From Chromatiales bacterium (GTDB taxonomy: Bacteria > Pseudomonadota > Gammaproteobacteria > Steroidobacterales > GCA-2729495), in assembly GCA_016789885.1 (NCBI GenBank), contig JAEUPZ010000010.1, positions 1 to 64,000 on the forward strand: 64,000 nt of DNA. Reading direction: 5' to 3'. The position numbers and the translations under genes are program-made. Below are positions 52,087 to 62,057 of this stretch, piece after piece; the stretch's first letter is position 1, and each line of letters begins with the position of its first letter. The notes beneath the pieces were generated by a model that was not told the origin of the DNA, did no database searches, and was given only the letters and a program-made list of their open reading frames with translations.

Positions 52087-53145
52087 GTGGCCCAAGACAT
52101 CGCATCCGTCCTGCCGTCCGAGCGTGCCCGGCACATCCTGCGGACGCTGATCGAGCAGTACATCCGCGATGGCCAGCCCGTCGGGTCGCGCACGCTCTCC
52201 CGCAGCGCCGGCCTCGACCTGAGCCCGGCCACCATCCGCAACGTGATGGCTGACCTGGAGGAGCTCGGCTTCATCGCCGCGCCCCACACCTCGGCCGGCC
52301 GCATCCCGACGGCCAAGGGCTACCGCTTTTTCGTCGATACGCTGGTCCGCCTGCAGCCGCCGGCCGACAGCGAGGTGGCGATGCTGCAGGCGAGCATCGA
52401 GGACCGCCTGCGGGGGGATGCGAAGGCCATCGCCTCGGCTGCGTCCGCGGCACTGTCCTCCATCACGAGCCTCGCCGGCGTCGTGACGATCCCGCGCACG
52501 TCATACGTGCCGCTGCGGCACATCGAGTTCCTGCCCCTGTCCGGCCGCCGTGTGCTGGCCATCCTCGTCGTCAACAACGCCGAGGTGCAGAACCGCATCC
52601 TCGACATGGACCGGGATTACACCGAGGACGAGCTGCGGCGGGCGGCCAATTACCTGAACGAGCGGTTCACGGGACGCGACCTGGCCGCCGTGCGCGCCCA
52701 GCTCGTCGAAGACCTGAACGGCACCCGCGAGAGCATGAACCGTCTGATGCTCGACTCCATCAGCATCGGCGAGCGGGCCCTCAAGCCCGGGGCGCCGGGC
52801 CCGGAGTACGTGCTGTCGGGCGAGACGAAGCTCATGAACTTCGAGGAGCTCTCCGATGTCGAGAAGCTCCGCGGGCTGTTCGAGGCCTTCGGCCAGCAGC
52901 GGGAGATCCTGCGGCTGCTCGACCGCAGCCTAGCGGCCCAGGGCGTGCAGATCTTCATCGGCGAGGAGTCCGGCTACCGGATCCTCGACGAGTGCAGTAT
53001 CGTGACGGCCCCCTACACCGTGGACGACCGGATCGTCGGCGTCCTCGGCGTGATCGGCCCGACCCGCATGGCCTACGAGCGGGTCATCCCCATCGTCGAC
53101 GTGACGGCACGGCTCGTCAGCTCGGCCTTGAATTCCGGCTCCTGA
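52087..53145 (+). CDS. hrcA: Heat-inducible transcription repressor HrcA
   Basis: A 352-aa repressor of heat-shock genes that binds CIRCE. Winged-helix N-terminus: RARHILRTLIEQYIRDGQPV then LSRSAGLDLSPATIRNVMADLEELGFIAAPHTSAGRIPTAKGYRFFVD, and GAF-like domains ending DECSIVTAPYTVDDRIVGVLGVIGPTRMAYERVIPIVD. GTG start at 52087, close to the CIRCE element. First gene of hrcA-grpE-dnaK-dnaJ. Confidence 0.96.
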   Translation: MAQDIASVLPSERARHILRTLIEQYIRDGQPVGSRTLSRSAGLDLSPATIRNVMADLEELGFIAAPHTSAGRIPTAKGYRFFVDTLVRLQPPADSEVAMLQASIEDRLRGDAKAIASAASAALSSITSLAGVVTIPRTSYVPLRHIEFLPLSGRRVLAILVVNNAEVQNRILDMDRDYTEDELRRAANYLNERFTGRDLAAVRAQLVEDLNGTRESMNRLMLDSISIGERALKPGAPGPEYVLSGETKLMNFEELSDVEKLRGLFEAFGQQREILRLLDRSLAAQGVQIFIGEESGYRILDECSIVTAPYTVDDRIVGVLGVIGPTRMAYERVIPIVDVTARLVSSALNSGS

Positions 53146-53201
53146 GGCCCCATTTCCCGCCGGGCTGCGGTTTGGCGCGTGACCCGGAGGATGCTTTCCC
53201 A

Positions 53202-53762
53202 ATGACCGAACCCGATACCCCTGCGGCGCCGGCTGCCGGCGATGGTGCGCCCGCTGCCGACGCCGCCCCCGACCTGCAGGCCGCCCTCGAGCGGGCCGAG
53301 GCCACGGCGGCCGACAACTGGAACCGCTACCTGCGCGCGGCGGCAGAGCTCGAGAACGTCCGCCGCCGGGCGTCCCGGGACGTGGAGCAGGCCCGGCGCA
53401 GCGGCGTCGAGCGCTTCGCCGCCGAGCTCATCAACGTGATCGACGGCCTCGAGATGGGCCTGGGCTCGGCCCAGCACGCGACGGTCGAAAGCCTGCTGGC
53501 CGGCAAGGAGGCGACGCTGCGCCTGCTGCGGGGCGTCTTCGACAAGTTCGGCATCGAGACCCTCGACCCCGCCGGGCAACCCTTCGACCCGCAGCTGCAC
53601 GAGGCCATGAGCCTGCAGCCCGCCCCGGGCGCCGAGCCCGGCTCGGTGCTCGCGGTCATGCAGAAGGGCTACCGCCTGAACGACCGCCTGCTGCGGCCCG
53701 CCCGGGTCGTCGTGGCGGGCGAGGCCGCGGGCCCGCCCGGGCCATCCACGCCGTCGGACTGA
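53202..53762 (+). CDS. grpE: Nucleotide exchange factor GrpE
   Basis: A 186-aa DnaK co-chaperone. N-terminal long helix with WNRYLRAAAELENVRRRASRDVEQARR, head domain GIETLDPAGQPFDPQLHEAMSLQP and LAVMQKGYRLNDRLLRPARVVV. ATG 53202 has CGGAGGA upstream. Follows hrcA by 56 bp. Confidence 0.96.
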   Translation: MTEPDTPAAPAAGDGAPAADAAPDLQAALERAEATAADNWNRYLRAAAELENVRRRASRDVEQARRSGVERFAAELINVIDGLEMGLGSAQHATVESLLAGKEATLRLLRGVFDKFGIETLDPAGQPFDPQLHEAMSLQPAPGAEPGSVLAVMQKGYRLNDRLLRPARVVVAGEAAGPPGPSTPSD

Positions 53763-53769
53763 CGGTCCC

Positions 53770-53799
53770 CTTGAAACCCCCGGCCGCCGCACCCATGTA
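53770..53799 (+). promoter_or_regulatory. Sigma-32 heat-shock promoter of dnaK
   Basis: CTTGAAA (53770-53776), a 15-bp spacer and CCCATGTA (53792-53799), close to the sigma-32 consensus CTTGAAA/CCCCATNT. About 47 bp upstream of the dnaK ATG. Confidence 0.85.
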
Positions 53800-53846
53800 G
53801 CGGCCAGACATCAGTTGCGCCCCACGCTGGGCATCCGGAGCCAAGC

Positions 53847-55775
<1,929 letters not shown>

Positions 55776-55801
55776 GCGGCCGGGTTTCCGGAGGCACAAC
55801 C

Positions 55802-55838
55802 CGGGCAGCCCGGTGCGCCACGCGCGCCGGGCTGCCCG
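55802..55838 (+). terminator. Perfect 12-bp hairpin between dnaK and dnaJ
   Basis: CGGGCAGCCCGG (55802-55813) pairs perfectly with CCGGGCTGCCCG (55827-55838) around a 13-nt loop, 17 nt before the dnaJ ATG. A T-rich tail is short (GTTTAGG). It may partly terminate transcription or stabilise dnaK mRNA, lowering DnaJ relative to DnaK. Confidence 0.65.
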
Positions 55839-55854
55839 TGCAGTTTAGGCACGT

Positions 55855-57009
55855 ATGGCAAAGCGCGATTACTACGAAGTGCTGGGCGTCGCCCGCACGG
55901 CTACCGAGGCCGAGATCAAGCAGGCCTACCGGCGCCTCGCCATGAAGTTCCACCCGGACCGCAATCCGGGCAACGCCGAGGCCGAGGCCTCGTTCAAGGA
56001 AGCCAAGGAGGCCTACGAGGTCCTGTCCGAAGCCGGGAAGCGCGAGGCCTACGACCGCTTCGGCCACGCCGGCGTCGACCCGGCGGCCGGCGCCGGCCGC
56101 GGTGGCCCGGGCTTCGATCCGGGCAGCGCCTTCGGTGACATCTTCGGCGACGTGTTCGGCGACATCTTCGGCGGCGGCCGGCGGGGCCGGTCGACGGTGT
56201 TCCGCGGCGCCGACCTGCGCTACGAGCTCGCCCTCGATCTCGAGCAGGCTGTCTTCGGCGACACCGTGAACATCACGGTGCCGAACATCGCGTCCTGCGA
56301 CACCTGCGGTGGCAGCGGCGCCAAGCCCGGCACCAGCCCGGTCACCTGCCGCACCTGCGAAGGCGCGGGGCAGGTGCGGGTCGCCCAGGGCTTTTTCTCG
56401 ATCCAGCAGACCTGTCCGGCCTGCCGGGGCAGCGGCAAGACCATCGAGCAGCCCTGCGGCGGCTGCCAGGGGCGCGGTCGCGTGCAACGCTCCAAGACGC
56501 TGGCCGTCAAGGTTCCGCCCGGCGTCGACAACGGCGACCGCATCCGCCTGACCGGCGAGGGCGAGGCGGGCCACAACGGTGGGCCGCCCGGCGACCTCTA
56601 CGTCGAGATCGCCGTCCGTCCCCACGCGATCTTCGAGCGCGACGGCGCGGATCTCTCGTGCGCGGTCCCGGTGTCTTTCGGCGCGGCCGCCCTCGGCGGC
56701 AGCATCACGGTGCCGACCCTCGGCGGCGAGGTCACGCTGAAGATCCCGGCCGAGACCCAGTCAGGCAAGGTCTTCCGCCTGCGGGGGAAGGGCGTGAAGC
56801 CGGTACGCGGCCGGGAGCCCGGCGATCTCTTCTGCCGCGTCGAGGTCGAGACGCCGGTCAACCTCACGTCCGAGCAGAAGCGCCTGCTCGAGGCCTTCAA
56901 CGAGGCGCTGACCGCCGGCGGCGACCGTCACCGGCCCCGCAGCCGGTCGTGGCTCGATGGGGTGAAGCGGTTCTTCGAGAATATGGTCAAGGACTCGCCA
57001 AGTCACTGA
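55855..57009 (+). CDS. dnaJ: Chaperone DnaJ (Hsp40)
   Basis: A 384-aa class I Hsp40. J domain with HPD motif (FHPDRNPG, about 33-40), G/F-rich region ([24 protein letters not shown]), zinc domain with four CxxCxGxG repeats ([32 protein letters not shown]) and C-terminal substrate domains. Last gene of the heat-shock cluster; the prophage begins just beyond. Confidence 0.98.
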   Translation: MAKRDYYEVLGVARTATEAEIKQAYRRLAMKFHPDRNPGNAEAEASFKEAKEAYEVLSEAGKREAYDRFGHAGVDPAAGAGRGGPGFDPGSAFGDIFGDVFGDIFGGGRRGRSTVFRGADLRYELALDLEQAVFGDTVNITVPNIASCDTCGGSGAKPGTSPVTCRTCEGAGQVRVAQGFFSIQQTCPACRGSGKTIEQPCGGCQGRGRVQRSKTLAVKVPPGVDNGDRIRLTGEGEAGHNGGPPGDLYVEIAVRPHAIFERDGADLSCAVPVSFGAAALGGSITVPTLGGEVTLKIPAETQSGKVFRLRGKGVKPVRGREPGDLFCRVEVETPVNLTSEQKRLLEAFNEALTAGGDRHRPRSRSWLDGVKRFFENMVKDSPSH

Positions 57010-57050
57010 CCTGCAAGGGAAAATCCTTGCTGCATCTGCGGCATGGCGTG

Positions 57051-57071
57051 CTGGTACAACTCTGGTACAAC
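57051..57071. repeat. Tandem CTGGTACAAC repeats downstream of dnaJ
   Basis: CTGGTACAAC at 57051-57060 is repeated exactly at 57062-57071 (period 11 bp), in the ~120-bp non-coding gap between dnaJ and the first phage gene. Such spaced direct repeats resemble phage integrase arm-type sites, suggesting a prophage border here. Confidence 0.45.
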
Positions 57072-57133
57072 GTGCTGATAGTCGCAGAACATGGGAGATT
57101 GCCGCCGGCGGGCGGCCTCCCGTCACGCCGGCG

Positions 57134-57343
57134 TCAGTGCAGGCGGACGGCCTCGTCGACCTGCCAGCCGCGGGGACCGAAGCGGGCGCGGCTGCGGAAG
57201 TAGACGTGCGCCAGGAAGGCGCCGGTGTCGGTGGGATCGAAGCCGTGGGTCTCGCACAGCTGCGCGTACTCGGCCTCGATGCGCTCGACCAGCGGCAGGC
57301 CGATGAGCTCGACGAGGCCCTGGCGCAGTTCAGCGTGCAGCAC
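57134..57343 (-). CDS. Small phage protein of unknown function
   Basis: A 69-aa protein: LVERIEAEYAQLCETHGFDPTDTGAFLAHVYFRSRARFGPRGW. GTG 57343 is used as start, giving a 14-bp overlap with the upstream gene; the frame continues to an alternative start at 57394. Position at the end of the phage block, near dnaJ. No family recognised. Confidence 0.5.
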   Translation of the reverse strand: MLHAELRQGLVELIGLPLVERIEAEYAQLCETHGFDPTDTGAFLAHVYFRSRARFGPRGWQVDEAVRLH

Positions 57344-57623
57344 GGAGCAGCAGCTCGAGGCGGGCCAGGGCGTTCCACGCAGCGTGCGCCGCATGGTGCA
57401 GGCCCGACTCGGGGTCGATGGTCTCGCCCTGGTGCTCGGCCAGCAGGTGCCGGTACATGGCGTTGAGGTAACGGCGGGGTTCGACGTGCTGCCAGTTGTC
57501 GGGGGCGTACTTGGCGGCGCCGTGCGTCGCTACCGCGGCCACGGCCTCGAGGGCGTGGGCGAAGCCGCGCATGACCAGCTCGGGCTCGACCTTGCCCTGG
57601 TCGTGCTTGATACCGTCAGCCAT
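57330..57623 (-). CDS. dATP/dGTP diphosphohydrolase-like phage protein
   Basis: A 97-aa protein with GIKHDQGKVEPELVMRGFAHALEAVAAVATHGAAKYAPDNWQHVEPRRYLNAMYRHLLAEHQGETIDPESGLHHAAHAAWNALARLE, which follows the DUF5664/dATP-dGTP diphosphohydrolase N-terminal domain (conserved K-x-D, AAKYAPDNW, RHL and HAAHAAWN motifs). In phages with modified bases such enzymes hydrolyse dNTPs; here substrate is not known. ATG 57623 overlaps the upstream peptide gene by 8 bp. Confidence 0.7.
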   Translation of the reverse strand: MADGIKHDQGKVEPELVMRGFAHALEAVAAVATHGAAKYAPDNWQHVEPRRYLNAMYRHLLAEHQGETIDPESGLHHAAHAAWNALARLELLLRAAR

Positions 57624-57741
57624 GGCCCACGATCACCGGAGACGCCGGCAAACACGCCCAGTGCGTCGCGAGCCACAGCGCCGGCTGCCACGCCGCCAGG
57701 CGCACGCAGGCGCGCGCTACGGCCGTCTGGCAGCGGCTCAC
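57616..57741 (-). CDS. Possible small phage peptide
   Basis: A 41-residue frame starting GTG 57741, which overlaps the stop of the upstream gene (GTGA) and whose own stop overlaps the next ATG. A hydrophobic, tryptophan-rich segment (VRLAAWQPALWLATHWA) could span the membrane. Evidence is only this tight overlap. Confidence 0.4.
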   Translation of the reverse strand: MSRCQTAVARACVRLAAWQPALWLATHWACLPASPVIVGHG

Positions 57742-58169
57742 CACCGGAAGCTCGGGGCGGCGCGCTGCACGAGGGCCAGCGGCCAGTCGTCGGGCCGCTC
57801 GATGACGGCCTCGCAGCGGTCGCTGACGTGGAGCGTGCCGGTATAGGGCCGGTCGGGCAGCCGGCCGAGCGCCTCCATGCCGGGGATGTCGTCGCCGACC
57901 ATCACCGGCGGCAGCTTGTTGGACGTGGCCAGGGTCCGGACCCGGTCGGCCAGGTCGAGGCTGTCGACCACCACCACGTCGCCGTGGCGGTAGGTGATGC
58001 CGTCGACGGTGGCGGCCGGCGTGATGATGCAGACCAGCACCTTCCCGCCCTGGTGGGCGAGGAACCCGCTGACCGGCGCGAACGGCAGGTAACGCTTCCC
58101 CATCGTCTGCCCGGACCGCGCACCCGACGCGACGACGTGATCGCGGAGCCAGGCGGGGACGACCCTCAC
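57738..58169 (-). CDS. Phage protein of unknown function
   Basis: A 143-aa protein; GTG 58169 overlaps the tape measure stop. It has a beta-rich segment VCIITPAATVDGITYRHGDVVVVDSLDLADRVR and GRLPDRPYTGTLHVSDRC. Its place right after the tape measure gene suggests a minor tail or tail-tip component, but this is inferred from position only. Confidence 0.6.
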   Translation of the reverse strand: MRVVPAWLRDHVVASGARSGQTMGKRYLPFAPVSGFLAHQGGKVLVCIITPAATVDGITYRHGDVVVVDSLDLADRVRTLATSNKLPPVMVGDDIPGMEALGRLPDRPYTGTLHVSDRCEAVIERPDDWPLALVQRAAPSFRW

Positions 58170-60688
58170 GACCGGACCCCCAGCCGCGGGTTGAGGCCGA
58201 ACCGCCGCTGCAGGGTCTGGGCGACGGGGCCGCTCGTGGCGATGTCCTGGGCGACAGCCTGCACCACCACGGCGATGATCTCGGTGCCGTCCGGGCCCGG
58301 CCGGGTTTCGGTCGTAACCTCGCCGCCGCTGTAGTTGTGGATTTCGACACTCGGGCCGCGCTTCGGTGTGTCGCGGATCAGTCCCACCGACGGGGCGTCG
58401 CCGTAGGGCGTCTCGCGGAACGTGGCGGCGCTGGACCCGCCGATGCCGCCGATGCCGCCGCTCGATGGGGCGGCGCCACCCGAACCGATGCCGATGCCAC
58501 GCATGGACGTGACCTGCGCGAGCTGCGCGCTGGACGCCAGTCCCGCCATGGCGGCGGCGGCCACGGGGTTCTTCTTCTCCTCAAGGGCGTTGAGGTACGC
58601 CTTCGACGCCGATGCGTAGACGTTGACGAGGCCCGACGCGATGGCCGCGGCCTGCTGCACCTTGAAGGCCTTCTCGCTGGACCCGGAGATGATGCCGAGC
58701 AGTGCCCCGGTGCCGGTGATGGCGCTCGATACCTGGCCGAGCCACTTCTGGCGCTCGATGTCGGCCATGCGCTTGGCGTGCGCGGCGGCCTTGGCCTCGA
58801 TCTCGGCCTGGCCGCGGTCCCGCAGGGCGGCGATCTGGGTATGGGCCTCGAGCTCGGGCACGCCGACGTCGCGCAGGGCGTCGTAACGCATCTGCAGGCG
58901 GCGCTCGAGGGCCAGGCGTTCGCGCTCCGTCTCGTCGGTGGCGAGCTGGTCCTGCAGGGCCAGCAGGGTGGCGGCGCGCTGCTTCTGGGCCGCCATGACG
59001 GCGTCCGTGAGCTCGGCCTCGTGGGCGCTGCGCATGGCGAGGATCGCCGCCGCACGCTCCTGCTCGTTCAGCACGCCGGCCTCGACGAGCCGCGTGCCCT
59101 GCTGGGCGTAGGCTGCGAGCTCCATGTCGAACTTGCGCTGCAGGGCGTCGATCTCGCTGGCGGCGTTGGCGATCTCGGCCTGCGCCATGTACGCGGCGGC
59201 GTCGCTGTAGGTCGCCTGGCGGGTCGCCGGCTGCTTGTTGTCGCCGGGCAAGGCGGGGATCGATGCCAGCACGCCGGCCGCCATCGCGCTGCCCGCGGCG
59301 TCGAGCTCGGCGCCGAAGGTCTCGACTTCCGGGCTCAGCCCCTGCGTCGCGCCGTCGATCTTCGACCGCACGCCATCCCAGATGCGATAGAACTCGGCCT
59401 CGAACTTCTGCGCGCGACTCTCGCGGTTCGCCATCCAGAAGTCCCAGCGGTTGCCGGCCTCGTCGAAGTCGAGGCTGAGGAACGCCGCCGCCGTGGCCGT
59501 GGCGCCGGCGATGTTCTCGCCGAGCGCGACGAAGCCCGACGCCAGGCCGTAGATGATGGCCGAGCCCTTGCTGGCGGCCTCGGCGAGCAGCGAGAACTCC
59601 GACGTGCTCGCTGAGGTCGAGCGGAACAGCTCGTTGAGCGCGTTGGCGAGCTCCATGCCGGTGACGGCGGCCTCGCCGAGCCCCGGCGTCAGCGACTTCC
59701 CCACCTCGGCCGACAGCGAGGCGAAGGCCGCCTCCATGGCCTTGACCCGGGCTTCGTAGGTCGTGAGCGTCTGCTCGGCGAGCTCGGTGGCCTTGCGCGA
59801 CTCGCCGATGTCGACGGTCAGCTGGCGGAGCTGCCCCGACTGGCCGGTCAGGATCTGCGCGGCGGCGAAGGACCGGTCGGACCACGAGATCTGCGCGACG
59901 CGGGCATTGGTGAGCGCCTCCTCGAGGCCCACCACGGACGGCCGCAGGCTGCTATCGACCTGCTCCTCGAGCTGCAGCAGGACGCCGCGGAGTGCCGTGC
60001 CGGCCGTGGCGCCCTCGATGCCGGCGTCGCCGAGCAGCTTCAACGCGGCGGCGGTCTCGGGCACCCGCAGGCCGAGCGTGGCGGCAACGTTGCCCACCGC
60101 GCCGAAGGCCTGCGCGACATCGGCCAGCTCGGGAGCGGTGGAGCCGAGCTCCGCGATGGCGTTGATGGCCTGGTCGGCGCTGCCGCCGAACTGGCGCATG
60201 ATGGCCACCAGCGTCTCGCCGGCGTCGTTCAGGTCGCTGCGCGTCGCCTGGGCGAGCGTCACCGCGGCGGCCGTGATGGCCTCCAACTGCTGCGGCGTCT
60301 CGGCGAGCCCACCGGCATCCTGGGCCAGGGCCTCGAAAGCGTTGCCCACCTGCTCCGACGAGAACGTGGTGCCGATGGCAAGGCGGCGGGATGCATCCTC
60401 GAGCGCCCGCAGCTGCGTGCTGGTAAAGCCCATCGCACCAGCGGCCGAGGTCAGCGACGACTGCAGCCTGCCCGCAGCCGCTGCAGACTGGCCGAGGAAC
60501 GCGATTAGCCGCTCGGCCGCGAACAGCCCCGCCATGGCCACGCCCAGGCGGCGGAAGCCGGCCTCGAGCTGGCCCGTCGCCGTCTCGGTCTTCGCCGTGG
60601 CGTCCCGCACCTGGTCGAGCTGCTGGCGCGCCTTGTCGGCGCCGATGGCCTCGACCTGTACGGCCAGTTTCGCGATATCAACGGCCAC
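58166..60688 (-). CDS. Phage tail tape measure protein
   Basis: An 840-aa protein. The N-terminus is a helical coiled coil (VDIAKLAVQVEAIGADKARQQLDQVRDATAKTETATGQLEAG), followed by the conserved tape-measure core TSTQLRALEDASRRLAIGTTFSSEQVGNAFEALAQDAGGLAETPQQLEAITAA and AELGSTAPELADVAQAFGAVGNVAATLGL, TIGR01760-like. A long alanine/helix-rich middle sets tail length. GTG 60688 is preferred over GTG 60694 because AGGAGG lies 6 nt before it. Confidence 0.88.
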   Translation of the reverse strand: MAVDIAKLAVQVEAIGADKARQQLDQVRDATAKTETATGQLEAGFRRLGVAMAGLFAAERLIAFLGQSAAAAGRLQSSLTSAAGAMGFTSTQLRALEDASRRLAIGTTFSSEQVGNAFEALAQDAGGLAETPQQLEAITAAAVTLAQATRSDLNDAGETLVAIMRQFGGSADQAINAIAELGSTAPELADVAQAFGAVGNVAATLGLRVPETAAALKLLGDAGIEGATAGTALRGVLLQLEEQVDSSLRPSVVGLEEALTNARVAQISWSDRSFAAAQILTGQSGQLRQLTVDIGESRKATELAEQTLTTYEARVKAMEAAFASLSAEVGKSLTPGLGEAAVTGMELANALNELFRSTSASTSEFSLLAEAASKGSAIIYGLASGFVALGENIAGATATAAAFLSLDFDEAGNRWDFWMANRESRAQKFEAEFYRIWDGVRSKIDGATQGLSPEVETFGAELDAAGSAMAAGVLASIPALPGDNKQPATRQATYSDAAAYMAQAEIANAASEIDALQRKFDMELAAYAQQGTRLVEAGVLNEQERAAAILAMRSAHEAELTDAVMAAQKQRAATLLALQDQLATDETERERLALERRLQMRYDALRDVGVPELEAHTQIAALRDRGQAEIEAKAAAHAKRMADIERQKWLGQVSSAITGTGALLGIISGSSEKAFKVQQAAAIASGLVNVYASASKAYLNALEEKKNPVAAAAMAGLASSAQLAQVTSMRGIGIGSGGAAPSSGGIGGIGGSSAATFRETPYGDAPSVGLIRDTPKRGPSVEIHNYSGGEVTTETRPGPDGTEIIAVVVQAVAQDIATSGPVAQTLQRRFGLNPRLGVRS

Positions 60689-61082
60689 GGTCACCCTCCT
60701 GGATCGTCACCCGCGCGATGCCCTGGAACTCGGCGACGCTCACCCGAACCATGCCGGCCGGTGCCTGCTTGCTCCAGCCGTACTCGATGGGCGTTGCATA
60801 CGGCAGGTTGTTCGTGAGGGTCAGGGCGACGAACGGACCAGCGCCGAGCACCGTGGCGCTGATGGCGCCGATGGTCGCCTGCCCACCGGGGTCGGGCGTG
60901 TCGGTCGTCGCGGTCTCGTAGACGCCAGCGCCGGGCTGCCAGTTACCACGCAGCCGGCCGGTATCCACCGGCGTGCGCAGGACGATGCGCCGGAACAGCT
61001 CGAGGGAGATCTTCTTGTGGAACGAGTCAGCCCGGCCGAGGGCTGAGTCGGTGAAGGCCCGCACCTGGTCCGCTGCACTCAT
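60678..61082 (-). CDS. Tail-completion/HK97 gp10-like phage protein
   Basis: A 134-aa protein with LELFRRIVLRTPVDTGRLRGNWQPG and TNNLPYATPIEYGWSKQAPAGMVRVSVAEFQ, the HK97 gp10/minor tail fold pattern (TPVDTGxLRxxW ... NxxPYAxxxExGxSxQAPxGMxR). Connects head to tail in related phages. ATG 61082 with GGTGAG upstream; overlaps the tape measure start region. Confidence 0.8.
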   Translation of the reverse strand: MSAADQVRAFTDSALGRADSFHKKISLELFRRIVLRTPVDTGRLRGNWQPGAGVYETATTDTPDPGGQATIGAISATVLGAGPFVALTLTNNLPYATPIEYGWSKQAPAGMVRVSVAEFQGIARVTIQEGDRGR

Positions 61083-61165
61083 CGCTCACCTCGGGAGGGT
61101 GGCCGCGCCGCCGGGAGGCCCCATCGGCGGCGCGGCCGTGCACCACGCTGGGGGCAGCGCGGAAC

Positions 61166-61996
61166 TCAGGCGGCCTGCGCGGCGCGGCGCTTGGCGAACT
61201 CGTCGGCGCGGGCGGCCAGGGCCGCCTCAGCGTCGCTGATGCCGAACACGCGGTAGCCGCGCGACGAATAGGTCAGCTGCGCGAGCTGCTCGCGCGGGAA
61301 GCGTGCGATCTGCTGCGTGCGGCCGGCGACGTGGGCGAGCGCCACCTCGGCCCACTCGATGCCGGCGCGGGCGTCCTGGATGGCGATGAGGCCGGCCGGA
61401 TCGGCGCGGTTGACGGCGGCCTGCCACTGGCGCGTGGCGTGCTCGCGCACCTCGGCCATGACACCCACCGGCGCATCGAGCACGGCGGCGAGCAGCTCGC
61501 GCGCCTCATCGTCGATGGCGGCCTCGACGAGCTTCAGCTGCCCGGCCAGGTCGAGCGTCGCGACGTGCTGGCGGATCTCGAAGGCGCGCAGCACCGACCG
61601 GAACTGATCCGGGGTGGCCGGCGGTGCGTAGCGCTTGGCCTCGGCCTTGTCGGTGGCGGTCGCGAAGTCGGTCACGGTTGTGCCGGCCTCGGCGACGAGC
61701 TTGATGGCACCCTCGCGCCAGGGCCGGAGCTTCGCCTCCTTGCCGAACTGCGAGAGCAGCGTGTCGCGGTCGATCAGCTGGAACTGGTTCGCCAGCGACG
61801 CTAGGCCGTAGACGGCGCTGGTCACGGCGTCGAGCAGCTTCGCCTCGGCGCGCAGCGGCGGCGCCGGCAGGAACGTCACGGTGCCGTTGGCGAGCTGCAG
61901 CGCGATGGCGCCGCGCTCGTCGGTGCCGGTGGTCAGGCGGGCGTTGGTTTTCTCCGCCTGGGTGCGGAGCATGGCGATGAGGTCGTCGAGGATCAT
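61166..61996 (-). CDS. Phage protein of unknown function
   Basis: A 276-aa helical protein lying where portal and capsid genes would be expected. LLDAVTSAVYGLASLANQFQLID and AAIDDEARELLAAVLDAPVGVMAEVREHATRQW are mainly alpha-helical; it lacks the HK97-capsid or portal patterns I would recognise. Possibly a scaffold or tail protein. No function assigned. Confidence 0.6.
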   Translation of the reverse strand: MILDDLIAMLRTQAEKTNARLTTGTDERGAIALQLANGTVTFLPAPPLRAEAKLLDAVTSAVYGLASLANQFQLIDRDTLLSQFGKEAKLRPWREGAIKLVAEAGTTVTDFATATDKAEAKRYAPPATPDQFRSVLRAFEIRQHVATLDLAGQLKLVEAAIDDEARELLAAVLDAPVGVMAEVREHATRQWQAAVNRADPAGLIAIQDARAGIEWAEVALAHVAGRTQQIARFPREQLAQLTYSSRGYRVFGISDAEAALAARADEFAKRRAAQAA

Positions 61997-62057
61997 GCGG
62001 GGGCCTCCCGTGGATGGTGCTGCCAGCGTGGCAGACGGGGCGCGAACGTCCAGACGT

